DNA of 53,124 nucleotides, taken from positions 1-53,124 of the IMG/VR virus record IMGVR_UViG_3300023091_000001; one strand, given 5' to 3'. This document shows, piece after piece, positions 32,554 through 39,392 of this stretch. Both the position numbers and the translations under genes were made by a program. Source of the DNA: a virus. Below the pieces are notes generated by a model that searched no databases, was not told the DNA's origin, and saw only the letters and a program-made list of their open reading frames with translations. How positions within the stretch are numbered: the stretch's first letter is position 1; each line of letters opens with the position of its first letter.

Positions 32554-32785
32554 CCCCGTTATCCTTTATTTTCTGATCTTCGTAAGCTCCTACCACACGT
32601 CGCTGAAACTCGGCTTTAGCGCTCTCCAGTGCTCCTACAATGTCATTAATAGCTTGGTATTTGGGGCCATGTGCTAGCCAATACTCTCTAACAAGCGTAG
32701 TTATCAAAAAATTCAGCTCGCCAGAATTCATGGGCTTTCCGCCATTAGTCAAGATGTGTCGTTTTAATTTTTCAATGTATGGCAT
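32543..32785 (-). CDS. Small helical protein
   Basis: Eighty residues (MPYIEKLKRHILTNGGKPMN...), with phrases GELNFLITTLVREYW and YQAINDIVGALESAKAEFQR. The layout resembles a family of small phage proteins of unknown function. GGAGG lies 7 bases before the ATG. In the same transcript as its neighbours. Confidence 0.65.
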   Translation of the reverse strand: MPYIEKLKRHILTNGGKPMNSGELNFLITTLVREYWLAHGPKYQAINDIVGALESAKAEFQRRVVGAYEDQKIKDNGDVY

Positions 32786-32805
32786 AAGGCACCTCCAAAG
32801 TTTTA

Positions 32806-33039
32806 TTATTTAGCGTTATCAATTAAATCGTTCCCATTCTCCAACATATAGGCCGCCATACATTCATCGCATAGCCAATGCTTTTCGTCCGGGGTCAGGG
32901 TCAGAAAGCGGACTTGATTACAGCTGTCGCAGGCTATATCTGGCTTCTTACTCAGTAATGGCTTTATAACGTGTTCCATAAGGAGCTCCGCTATTATAAC
33001 TCCAATAACAACTTCTAAAATTCCCAATAATACTGTCAT
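32806..33039 (-). CDS. Membrane-anchored zinc-ribbon protein
   Basis: Seventy-seven residues. One N-terminal membrane segment (VLLGILEVVIGVIIAELLM) is followed by a small domain with CDSC (about 37-40) and CDEC (about 57-60). The four cysteines point to a zinc ribbon on a membrane anchor. The start overlaps the stop of the upstream holin-like gene by 4 bases. Confidence 0.6.
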   Translation of the reverse strand: MTVLLGILEVVIGVIIAELLMEHVIKPLLSKKPDIACDSCNQVRFLTLTPDEKHWLCDECMAAYMLENGNDLIDNAK

Positions 33040-33347
33040 ATCTCAATGTCCTCCGAATCCTCCTCTGACTGAGAGCCTAACGAACCTGACTTTGAGCTAT
33101 TTACTATGACCTTTTTAATATCTTGCTGTATGGATGTCATGTTAGTGCTTAGGGAGCCCTTGACCCAGTATTTCTTTATGTTGTAATTTGCCAGAGCCAA
33201 TAAAAGGGTTCCTAGGTCCAACATGTTCGCCTGCTCCACATACGCAAGTTTAATAACCACTATAATAAGCGCTATATTGGTCAGGGACAACCGTTTGTCA
33301 TCGTCAATCAGTCGTAAAAAATTCAATAAACGAGTTATTTGGGTCAT
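33036..33347 (-). CDS. Holin-like or small membrane protein
   Basis: A 103-residue protein with two hydrophobic segments (SLTNIALIIVVIKLAYV and MLDLGTLLLALANYNI) and a long acidic Ser-rich tail (SGSLGSQSEEDSEDIEI). DDDKRLSLTNIA... followed by the second segment is a layout I have seen in small phage membrane proteins annotated as holin-like. It overlaps the next gene's start (ATGA-type) and starts at the stop of the previous one. Another holin candidate is at 50629-50862. Confidence 0.6.
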   Translation of the reverse strand: MTQITRLLNFLRLIDDDKRLSLTNIALIIVVIKLAYVEQANMLDLGTLLLALANYNIKKYWVKGSLSTNMTSIQQDIKKVIVNSSKSGSLGSQSEEDSEDIEI

Positions 33348-33553
33348 TAGTCTAAATCCTCCACAGTACTAGAATTAGCCCGGTCACTAAGACGTTTAAA
33401 CTCAGCTTCACAATTCTCTAACGCTTTGCATAATGATGATACATACAGGCATCCCATAAACATAAGAACCATAGCTAGAATCAGGCTTCCCTTCTCCCCG
33501 ATTACCACCCCAGCCACGAATATGCAGCTAACGCTTAGAAAATATCCTATCAC
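33347..33553 (-). CDS. Small two-span membrane protein
   Basis: Sixty-eight residues with hydrophobic segments at about 2-18 (IGYFLSVSCIFVAGVVIG) and 22-42 (GSLILAMVLMFMGCLYVSSL), then a charged tail. AGGAGG lies upstream of the ATG. It belongs to a run of small membrane proteins (32806-34688). Function unknown. Confidence 0.6.
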   Translation of the reverse strand: MIGYFLSVSCIFVAGVVIGEKGSLILAMVLMFMGCLYVSSLCKALENCEAEFKRLSDRANSSTVEDLD

Positions 33554-33598
33554 ATATCCTCCTTTTTAAAAACGCCCTATTAGCCCCATTGGGTGTAA

Positions 33599-33814
33599 CT
33601 ACTCAATAAAAACTAGCAATGTTCCCAAATCCCAGTCGTAATATTCTAGTTCGTACCTGTTGCTTACACGCAACAAATCCTTCCTAATCATACCCTGCCC
33701 AGTAATAAATCGCACAGCCAGATGATCCCGGTCTTTTCGAACTCGATCGATTAATGCTATCAACTCGCTAACTGCATATCTACTAGTTTTCCCATGCATG
33801 TCTAGTGTTATCAT
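33599..33814 (-). CDS. Small Smr/MutS-type-like protein
   Basis: Seventy-one residues: MITLDMHGKTSRYAVSELIA, then FITGQGMIRKDLLRV. LDMHG near the N-terminus with a later TGxG is the arrangement of the Smr domain (LDLHG ... HGxGxG), including the HGK-x-x and TGQG marks, but the length is shorter than a typical Smr domain of about 80-90 residues. Smr domains are nucleic-acid nucleases. This is a tentative reading. Confidence 0.55.
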   Translation of the reverse strand: MITLDMHGKTSRYAVSELIALIDRVRKDRDHLAVRFITGQGMIRKDLLRVSNRYELEYYDWDLGTLLVFIE

Positions 33815-33816
33815 AA

Positions 33817-34173
33817 TTAGCCCCGTAAAGCCCTCAGGACCGCATGCAATTTGGACTTAGTCGCTACCAAGTCACGGGCACACACACGTCCTTCTGATTC
33901 AGCTGTACTGCTCAACCGATCATCCATATTTCCACAGTCGGTGAACTTCGGGTTACTTAGTATATCACTCCTATTCGCGTACACGGCTCTGGCAACTTTT
34001 CGCTTTAACGCTGGAGTCGAATGCAACGCGGAGGACTTAGGAATCCAACCTCCTACGTACTCCATATTAAAGCGATACAACCAAAGCGCTTCATCTGTCG
34101 ATAATAACTGAATGTAATCTTGGTCGAGCTTCCATTTATTGCAAATAAAATTTTCCCAATTCCAGCGTTTCAT
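33817..34173 (-). CDS. Hypothetical protein
   Basis: A 118-residue basic, helical protein (RWNWENFICNKWKLDQDYIQ; LYRFNMEYVGGWIPK; ALKRKVARAVYANRSDILSN). No known motif was recognised. The C-terminus (SKLHAVLRALRG) is basic. One base separates its start from the spanin-like gene's stop. Confidence 0.6.
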   Translation of the reverse strand: MKRWNWENFICNKWKLDQDYIQLLSTDEALWLYRFNMEYVGGWIPKSSALHSTPALKRKVARAVYANRSDILSNPKFTDCGNMDDRLSSTAESEGRVCARDLVATKSKLHAVLRALRG

Positions 34174-34174
34174 A

Positions 34175-34456
34175 TCATTTTTTTAGTAGCGCTGTTCCCG
34201 CAACACCCACCGCTACTCCTCCCAATACGTACCAATACCAATCTACCTTCTGCTCCTCGGCTGTCAGTTGTTTGTAAGCCTCATCACGCTCTTTAGTCAA
34301 CACCATAATCTTAAGCTCCTGAGCCGCGTTTAACTCTTCTAGGCTTTTCACATACGTCTCACAGAGCCCTAATACATCGTCGCACGTAGCCGCGCGTACC
34401 GAGCTAGTTAAGATTGCTAAGACCAGAGCGCTTGTAATCATCAATTGCTTGAACAT
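34175..34456 (-). CDS. Secreted membrane protein, possible spanin component
   Basis: A 93-residue protein. A signal-like N-terminus (MFKQLMITSALVLAILTSSV with cleavage near RAATC) is followed by a periplasmic helical segment (YVKSLEELNAAQELKIMVLT) and a C-terminal membrane span (WYWYVLGGVAVGVAGTALL). GAGG lies 7 bases before the ATG at 34456; a longer frame to 34471 lacks one. The 5' end lies inside the 3' end of the gene at 34404-34688, an overlap reminiscent of Rz/Rz1 pairs. The C-terminal span is not typical of Rz1. Confidence 0.55.
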   Translation of the reverse strand: MFKQLMITSALVLAILTSSVRAATCDDVLGLCETYVKSLEELNAAQELKIMVLTKERDEAYKQLTAEEQKVDWYWYVLGGVAVGVAGTALLKK

Positions 34457-34688
34457 ACTTAAACCTCGCATTACTTACTTTTTTGGTTGCAGTCGCGATA
34501 GCCCGGTCCGCCTTATCTTCTTCGATTTCATGTGCTTGCCGCAACAAGTCAATCCGAGCTACGTGCAACTGGTCGTTCTTTATTTTCAGAGTTAGAACCA
34601 ACACAGCAATTCCAGCCGCACTCATAATTTGCATCCACTGGGCTATTGTCAGTTTCAGGTTCTTAATATAGGACCAAATAGCTAGCAT
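34404..34688 (-). CDS. Single-span membrane protein, possible Rz-like spanin
   Basis: A 94-residue protein. One N-terminal span (AQWMQIMSAAGIAVLVLTL) is followed by a charged, wholly helical periplasmic part (DLLRQAHEIEEDKADRAIAT), the layout of inner-membrane spanins. It overlaps the following secreted-protein gene by 53 bases in another frame. GGAG is seen before the ATG. Together the two genes may bridge the envelope at lysis. Endolysin is far away (50196-50651), which is unusual for spanins. Confidence 0.55.
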   Translation of the reverse strand: MLAIWSYIKNLKLTIAQWMQIMSAAGIAVLVLTLKIKNDQLHVARIDLLRQAHEIEEDKADRAIATATKKVSNARFKYVQAIDDYKRSGLSNLN

Positions 34689-34689
34689 G

Positions 34690-34935
34690 TTACACTCCTT
34701 TAATCACTCGCTTTGAGATTACCGTGCTCTTCAGAATTAGAAAAGCCTCATTATTTTGATGATCTCCCATGTTATCCCCAGTTATCCAGGTTACAACTGT
34801 GTAATATAGCTTAGTTTCCTTGTAGACCCAGCCGACAATACGGCAGATAAGAGGATGCTCCACTTGTTCGACAGTACCAGAACTGTGGTCATAGAATTGT
34901 AGTACAACGAGCGGATAATGCGTCTTATCATCCAT
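34690..34935 (-). CDS. Hypothetical protein
   Basis: Eighty-one residues, beta-rich (MDDKTHYPLVVLQFYDHSSG, then IVGWVYKETKLYYTVVTWIT). AGGAG lies 7 bases before the ATG at 34935; an upstream start at 34962 has none and would overlap the phosphoesterase. Not recognised. Confidence 0.6.
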   Translation of the reverse strand: MDDKTHYPLVVLQFYDHSSGTVEQVEHPLICRIVGWVYKETKLYYTVVTWITGDNMGDHQNNEAFLILKSTVISKRVIKGV

Positions 34936-34939
34936 AACA

Positions 34940-35728
34940 TTACTCCTTGTAAAGTTTACCATTCACTACACATTGATAGTCTACGATAGGAACTGGAACC
35001 AAGAAAACATTGCCTGTGCGAACATCCAAGTAACCCAAGCCAAAACCTAATGTACAGTCTCTTAGAACTTTAGCCCTATGCTCGTAGTCTATCATATTTA
35101 CATCACCAAGCCAACCAAAAGAACAAGATATGTGCGTTTCTCCGGAAGCATTGCCCTCGACCATGTAGGCCATACGGTGTGTATGAGCTGTAACTGTATT
35201 ATGCTGATAGATCTCAATGGAGCGGTAAATTGCAAACCGCCCAGTAGCTCCAACGTCGTGAGTCGAGAAGAGCTTGCCTGTCTTATGATCACTTTTGTAG
35301 GGTACAAACTGCCATCCACGTTGCTTAAGTTTGAGAATCTTTTCCAAGCGCACCATGTTGAATACCTGGGGAGCTTTATCTCGCATGTAGCGTTCCAAAC
35401 GATCCTCATGATTCCCGGCTATGTACACTTTGGTGGTAGCCCCCAGACTATCCAGCTGGTCCAAACCCACATTCCCAGAAGCCACTTCACTGTCTAACCT
35501 ACTCGCTCTATTAGGGTCTTTAGAAAAGGAGCTGACTGAATAGAAATCCAGGAAGTCCCCTAAAACCTCTATCTGGTCAACGCCGATGTCCTTTGCGACT
35601 TTTAGCATTAGCTGAAATGCCTTTTCGTCGTGGTAGGGTCGATGCACGTCTGGAACGTACAAGATCGTACGCAGCCTTGAGCAATTTTTCAAGCTCTTCG
35701 TCACTTGAAATAGATTTTTCTTCTTCAT
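34940..35728 (-). CDS. Calcineurin-like metallophosphoesterase
   Basis: A 262-residue protein with the five metal-binding blocks in order: YVPDVHRP (D27, H29), LGDFLDF (D58), GNHEDR (N106, H107), STHDVG (H157) and AHTHRM (H182, H184). This family hydrolyses phosphoesters of nucleotides, nucleic acids or proteins using two metals. Start 35728 is chosen because GAGGAGG lies 9 bases before it; a longer frame to 35797 has none. Its first 151 bases overlap the upstream gene in another frame. It sits among genes of nucleotide and DNA metabolism. The substrate is unknown. Confidence 0.88.
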   Translation of the reverse strand: MKKKNLFQVTKSLKNCSRLRTILYVPDVHRPYHDEKAFQLMLKVAKDIGVDQIEVLGDFLDFYSVSSFSKDPNRASRLDSEVASGNVGLDQLDSLGATTKVYIAGNHEDRLERYMRDKAPQVFNMVRLEKILKLKQRGWQFVPYKSDHKTGKLFSTHDVGATGRFAIYRSIEIYQHNTVTAHTHRMAYMVEGNASGETHISCSFGWLGDVNMIDYEHRAKVLRDCTLGFGLGYLDVRTGNVFLVPVPIVDYQCVVNGKLYKE

Positions 35729-35927
35729 AGGAAACAACCTCCTCATTCTCAATTGCAATCTGCTCAGCGAGCCTTTTGAACATCGAATCAAGCTCACTAT
35801 TTTTATCCCTTATATTTTCCAAAGAACCGTGTCGTCTAATTCGATGATAGTGGGCAAAACAATAGCCTCTGGAGTTCACATTCCTTTCACAACCAGGAGC
35901 CTGACATTTACTTTGTTTTCCAGTCAT
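35577..35927 (-). CDS. Small zinc-finger (HNH-like) protein
   Basis: A 116-residue protein. Residues 8-35 read CQAPGCERNVNSRGYCFAHY followed by HRIRRHGSLE, the C-x4-C ... C-x2-H motif common in small phage DNA-binding and HNH-related proteins. The remainder is acidic then basic (SRRASTLPRRKGISANAKSR). The 3' 151 bases overlap the phosphoesterase gene; both frames look real up to there. The upstream gene overlaps its start by 20 bases. Confidence 0.6.
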   Translation of the reverse strand: MTGKQSKCQAPGCERNVNSRGYCFAHYHRIRRHGSLENIRDKNSELDSMFKRLAEQIAIENEEVVSYEEEKSISSDEELEKLLKAAYDLVRSRRASTLPRRKGISANAKSRKGHRR

Positions 35928-36252
35928 AAGATATCACCATATTCTTACTGGTATAACCTGCATTATTTTTAACAATATTTCTAAAAGACACATCGTAACC
36001 AAGCAGCTTCAACTCTTCCGACGTCTCGTCAACAATCATATCGGAGACCATACTAACTTCGACAATCGCTTTATTGATTCCCCCAGTAATCGACTGATTT
36101 AGAAGCTGCAACACTCCTTTCCGGAATTGTTGAACTGCCTGATGTCGAGCATCCACCATCTTGGGAAAAGCCACTTCCACAGCAGCTGGAGCTATCATCT
36201 CTTCTGGGTTTTGCGTTTCTTGTTCAGCTAGTTCTTTTAGTTCGTCTGTCAT
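35908..36252 (-). CDS. Hypothetical acidic protein
   Basis: A 114-residue protein: an acidic N-terminus (MTDELKELAEQETQNPEEMI), a helical middle (VDARHQAVQQFRKGVLQLLN) and a C-terminus with strand character (NMVISYDWKTK). No known motif. AGGAGG lies before the ATG. Overlaps the next gene by 20 bases. Confidence 0.6.
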   Translation of the reverse strand: MTDELKELAEQETQNPEEMIAPAAVEVAFPKMVDARHQAVQQFRKGVLQLLNQSITGGINKAIVEVSMVSDMIVDETSEELKLLGYDVSFRNIVKNNAGYTSKNMVISYDWKTK

Positions 36253-36260
36253 GAATCCTC

Positions 36261-36617
36261 CTATTCAAATTTCATTTTCTTCATTGTTTTTGCATCGTAA
36301 ATTGCCAAATTCAATAATCTACCAAGAGCTAATTCAACCTTTGTCCCAGGTGACTTCTGCCAGTCAGGAAGCAGCGCTATTGCATCACATTCGCAAATAG
36401 CTGCTAAATCACGCTTCATTGCATCCCTGTAACTGCAACGCTCTTCCATTGGAGTATACTCATTAGTACCGTTAACGCGGTCAAGGTCAGCCGGGGAAAC
36501 AACTGCATATCCGGCTTTGCGCCACTTCTTAGCGGCCTTATCAAAGCTCGGGAAATTTAGGAGTGGAAGCCCGCTCATCGGGCCAGCGATATATACTTTC
36601 TCTCGATCCTGCTTCAT
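36261..36617 (-). CDS. DUF4406-type nucleoside 2-deoxyribosyltransferase-like protein
   Basis: A 118-residue protein with the family's marks: VYIAGPMSGLPLLNFPSFDK at the N-terminus, GYAVVSPADLDR, the helix YRDAMKRDLAAICECDAIAL, and LLPDWQKSPGTKVELALGRL (catalytic Glu expected in VELALG). The fold is that of nucleoside 2-deoxyribosyltransferases and related N-glycosidases. In phages it probably handles nucleotides. The start overlaps the stop of the next gene (36614), with a nucleotide-pool protein upstream. Confidence 0.8.
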   Translation of the reverse strand: MKQDREKVYIAGPMSGLPLLNFPSFDKAAKKWRKAGYAVVSPADLDRVNGTNEYTPMEERCSYRDAMKRDLAAICECDAIALLPDWQKSPGTKVELALGRLLNLAIYDAKTMKKMKFE

Positions 36618-37174
36618 TTATTTCCTCCCTTTTTATACAAGTCGTTCAATTCGGGATGCGTCTCTCGGTATTCAATCAAAAAAGCTGCATTACACGCTAT
36701 ATGGAATATATGGGGTAACCCAGATTCCTTATCAATTTCTTCTCCGTCCTGAATAAGAAGTTTGGCATGTCTCATTAAACTTTCTCCAGTTTCGCTCCAC
36801 GACATGCCCTTTCGCCAATTCTGGGCCGGGTACTTACCCCCACCCTCAGCTGAGCTTTTCCATAAAACTTTAGCTACCGCTCTCTCTAATGATGCAGGAA
36901 CCCACGATAGCTTGTCTTTATCTGTATTATATCGTATTCCCTTAGTCTCAGCAAGAGATTCTTTTCCATCTTCAACAATTAATAGTTTATTTTCCATCGA
37001 GGGAGTAGGTCCACTAAGAGCGCCATTATTACACATACCAGCTTGTTCATCTAGACAATCCGGACATTGCCAAGAACCGACGTAGGAGCCCTTCTCAGCG
37101 CTCTCCATAAAGAAATATTTATCATGCTTGGGACAACAATATCCGTAACTTACGCTACTCGATTTATCACTCAT
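36614..37174 (-). CDS. dATP/dGTP diphosphohydrolase N-terminal-domain-like (DUF5664) protein
   Basis: A 186-residue protein. Residues 80-180 match the DUF5664-like layout: GIRYNTDKDKLSWVPASLER, AVAKVLWKSSAEGGGKYPAQ, NWRKGMSWSETGESLMRHAK, SGLPHIFHIACNAAFLIEYR. The conserved H and E/D residues suggest a metal-dependent all-helical nucleotide hydrolase. The N-terminus holds a zinc-like cluster (YCCPKHDKYFF ... WQCPDCLDE). Start 37174 overlaps the upstream HNH stop (ATGA). Such enzymes adjust dNTP pools, sometimes for modified DNA; no PurZ-like gene was seen here. Confidence 0.7.
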   Translation of the reverse strand: MSDKSSSVSYGYCCPKHDKYFFMESAEKGSYVGSWQCPDCLDEQAGMCNNGALSGPTPSMENKLLIVEDGKESLAETKGIRYNTDKDKLSWVPASLERAVAKVLWKSSAEGGGKYPAQNWRKGMSWSETGESLMRHAKLLIQDGEEIDKESGLPHIFHIACNAAFLIEYRETHPELNDLYKKGGNK

Positions 37175-37515
37175 CTCATTCCACCCCAATCGAAACGCCG
37201 CGTCCTATTCTCCGCGTTCGTTTTCTCTTTGTGACACTTCTTACACAGTATTTGTAAATTTGACACATCGCAGAAAAGCTTATCTATAAATGTATTCCAA
37301 TCCACCCAGCCCGTAACCGCTACCACTGGCTGTTTGTGATCAACGTGTGTCTCCTTACGTGTGAACTGTTTCCCACAGCTTTCACAGGTAAACAAGTCTT
37401 TACCAACCTGCACGCGCTTCCTAGCCTCAGCCCTAGGCGGGAACCACTGCCACACCTTTCGGAGTTGCCGCTCAATATGGCCGTGCAAGTCAAAAGGTTT
37501 CTTAGTCACGATCAC
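37171..37515 (-). CDS. HNH endonuclease
   Basis: A 114-residue protein with a full HNH motif: CESCGKQFTRKETHVDHKQP (zinc ligands plus H-x-D-H), then NLQILCKKCHKEKTNAENRT (N, second C-x2-C and the final H). Free-standing HNH nucleases of this size occur near phage replication or terminase genes as homing or packaging helpers. It overlaps the primase stop by 14 bases and the next gene by 4 bases, so it is embedded in the operon rather than inserted in a gap. Confidence 0.85.
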   Translation of the reverse strand: MIVTKKPFDLHGHIERQLRKVWQWFPPRAEARKRVQVGKDLFTCESCGKQFTRKETHVDHKQPVVAVTGWVDWNTFIDKLFCDVSNLQILCKKCHKEKTNAENRTRRFDWGGMR

Positions 37516-38290
37516 GCTCCTCGTATGCCCAATGGATTAGCTTATTAAGCTCTTCTTCGCTTTTAGGTTCAGTAAACATTTTATTAATTTCTCTGAGCCA
37601 CCATAGTGCAATTTTAGGATCTTCTTTGCGCATTGAAAATTTAGTGGCCACACTCAATAATGCGTAGTGACGCTGGCCATTTGTGCACGGAACTGAGTTA
37701 TTCATGATCGTGTTATCGACAAACACAGACTCTGTACTAGGATTCATCAATGAACCCAACGATTGGACAGCCCGTTTCTTGTCAGGTCTCCCGTGTATAA
37801 TAGTCGTGCCCTCAACTGTTGCGACTATTTCTTTTGGCTTTCCTGTCTTCTCGTGCACCGTCCCGGGAAGCCTAAACATATGCAAATGTCCGTACAACTT
37901 CAAATCTGCTTCCGGGTAGCGCGCTTTAACCCAAGCCTTATCCTGTTCAGGTAAAAGCTGTGAAGGAGCGGCCTCTCGATTGATGCCAAAGTGAGCCCCT
38001 CTATTCCCCGTAGTGTACCTTGTAAATCCCAAACCACTTTCTCGGAGTCCGGCATCAATTTTAATCGCGGCCTCTTCCGTGTCTGCGTCAATCCACAGTT
38101 TATCCGACCAAACCACTCCCTTAAATCCAACATAATTCTGAGTCCTTTGTAAAGCCTCAGCGCTGGACTCGTCAATTGCGTACACGGACGAAAATCCCGT
38201 ACTGGGCAAATCCGACTGCTGTAACACCCTGAAGTCCGGGTTAGTCACTGAGCGCTTCCAAACATACCAACAAAAAAAGTTTGAATCCAT
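37502..38290 (-). CDS. AEP-superfamily primase (primase-polymerase-like)
   Basis: A 262-residue protein. Three blocks of the archaeo-eukaryotic primase fold are visible: WIDADTEE with the metal-binding D-x-D at 68-70, TTGNRGAHFGI at about 93-103 (the sGxxGxH block), and HMFRLPGTVHEKTGKPKE at about 137-154 (the R-pGT-H-ktG block). A C-terminal helical part (HYALLSVATKFSMRKEDPKI, then LNKLIHWAYEERDRD) resembles primase C-terminal helical modules. It likely makes primers for the family A polymerase encoded upstream in the same operon. I saw no helicase domain or zinc finger. Confidence 0.78.
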   Translation of the reverse strand: MDSNFFCWYVWKRSVTNPDFRVLQQSDLPSTGFSSVYAIDESSAEALQRTQNYVGFKGVVWSDKLWIDADTEEAAIKIDAGLRESGLGFTRYTTGNRGAHFGINREAAPSQLLPEQDKAWVKARYPEADLKLYGHLHMFRLPGTVHEKTGKPKEIVATVEGTTIIHGRPDKKRAVQSLGSLMNPSTESVFVDNTIMNNSVPCTNGQRHYALLSVATKFSMRKEDPKIALWWLREINKMFTEPKSEEELNKLIHWAYEERDRD

Positions 38291-38941
38291 TTACTGCCTC
38301 TGTATTTCATCAAGCTTGTTAATCACTCGCCAGATATACACAGCCGCGCCCTCAAAAGTGCTCTGATTTGTCTGAACCATAACTCCAATAACCAAACCGT
38401 TGGCGTCTACTAGAGGTCCCCCAGAATCCCCGGGATTCACGATGCCATGAACTACTATGAAGCCCATCCACTCAGCGCTTGGTGAGCCCACTATACAAGG
38501 AGTCATAGTTTGCAATTTGGTAACACCGTCGTACCTAATATTGGCACACAAAGAACTGCTATAAACAATATTGTTATAGTTGTGCATGGACACGGCTCGA
38601 TTTTCAGGGTCTTTAAGAATTGCGAAATCATTTACGCCCCCTTCGCCAAATCCGATAAGAGTCGTAATTACGGTCAGCCCTGAATTCAGTTCGACTGTAA
38701 TCGGAGTCCCAATTTTAGCTTTATCAGGCATACAATGCCGAGCTGTTACAATTATCCCAGTGCGAATATAAAATCCTGTACAGCGACCATTAGGTATTTT
38801 AACAAGTGTAACGGCTTTATTGTTTATTATCATTTCGGGTCTTGGAAGAATCTCCGGTTTTTTTGTGGGAGTGAAAGCTATTGCAACGATGGTCACACAC
38901 ATTAATAGGATACCTACTAGCACTCCCATTATAAACTTCAT
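38291..38941 (-). CDS. Trypsin-like serine protease with membrane anchor
   Basis: A 216-residue protein. An N-terminal span (FIMGVLVGILLMCVTIVAIA) is followed by a chymotrypsin-fold domain with all three catalytic blocks: VTARHCM (His), VNDFAILKD (Asp) and NPGDSGGPLVD (Ser). Start 38941 has AGGAG 4 bases upstream; a longer frame to 38992 has none. The domain should face the periplasm. Capsid proteases of phages are of other families, so this is not a usual maturation protease. It lies between the primase and tiny membrane-protein genes of the replication operon. Confidence 0.85.
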   Translation of the reverse strand: MKFIMGVLVGILLMCVTIVAIAFTPTKKPEILPRPEMIINNKAVTLVKIPNGRCTGFYIRTGIIVTARHCMPDKAKIGTPITVELNSGLTVITTLIGFGEGGVNDFAILKDPENRAVSMHNYNNIVYSSSLCANIRYDGVTKLQTMTPCIVGSPSAEWMGFIVVHGIVNPGDSGGPLVDANGLVIGVMVQTNQSTFEGAAVYIWRVINKLDEIQRQ

Positions 38942-38949
38942 GACACTCC

Positions 38950-39123
38950 TTACAGCGCGAGTAAAAGCCCTAATGCTAATAAAGCCAACCACATTTCCCG
39001 TTCACTGGGGCTCAAACTCACGCCCATACTATAACCAAAACTACAAATTTGATTCGTTACTTTAAAGCCATAAACCACAATATCTCGAATCTCAAGAAGC
39101 CTATTTTCAATTGCGTTTCTCAC
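38950..39123 (-). CDS. Small membrane protein with GTG start
   Basis: Fifty-seven residues starting at GTG 39123, which overlaps the previous stop (GTGA). There is a soluble part (RNAIENRLLEIRDIVVYGFK) and a C-terminal hydrophobic segment (MWLALLALGLLLAL). GGAGAAGAA lies before the start. The gene ends 8 bases before the protease ATG. It fills an otherwise empty gap in a tightly packed operon, which supports it. Function unknown. Confidence 0.55.
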   Translation of the reverse strand: MRNAIENRLLEIRDIVVYGFKVTNQICSFGYSMGVSLSPSEREMWLALLALGLLLAL

Positions 39124-39392
39124 TTCTTCTCCTGCCCACCAGTAGCTCCGGCGATAAAATTAATCGCGCGTTCTTGACAGATTGGATCAAGCTTCTGTTC
39201 GTCAGCCTTCATGTGCAGGCTCTGAGCTAAATCAATAGCGGTTTGCATGCACGCAGCGTAGTAAACCATTCCGGCTATACGAATCACATCGTCCTTCATA
39301 CGAGCCTCTCGCTGCGCGTAAACGTGGTGCTGAAACCAGAACGACGAACCCACTAAACCTACTACCAAGATGCCAAGTAACCACTTTTTCAT
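39120..39392 (-). CDS. Small exported protein
   Basis: Ninety residues. A signal-like N-terminus MKKWLLGILVVGLVGSSFWF is followed by a helical periplasmic part with two cysteines (YYAACMQTAIDLAQSL and LDPICQERAINF), probably a disulfide. It overlaps the polymerase stop by 4 bases. It precedes the tiny membrane protein and the protease, so a three-gene envelope set lies between polymerase and primase. Function unknown. Confidence 0.65.
   Translation of the reverse strand: MKKWLLGILVVGLVGSSFWFQHHVYAQREARMKDDVIRIAGMVYYAACMQTAIDLAQSLHMKADEQKLDPICQERAINFIAGATGGQEKK

Noticed and set aside
36614-37174. Part of a 2-aminoadenine (Z-genome) pathway
   Set aside because: A dATP/dGTP diphosphohydrolase-like gene and a divergent family A polymerase are present, but no adenylosuccinate synthetase-like (PurZ) or HD-type dATPase gene was seen.
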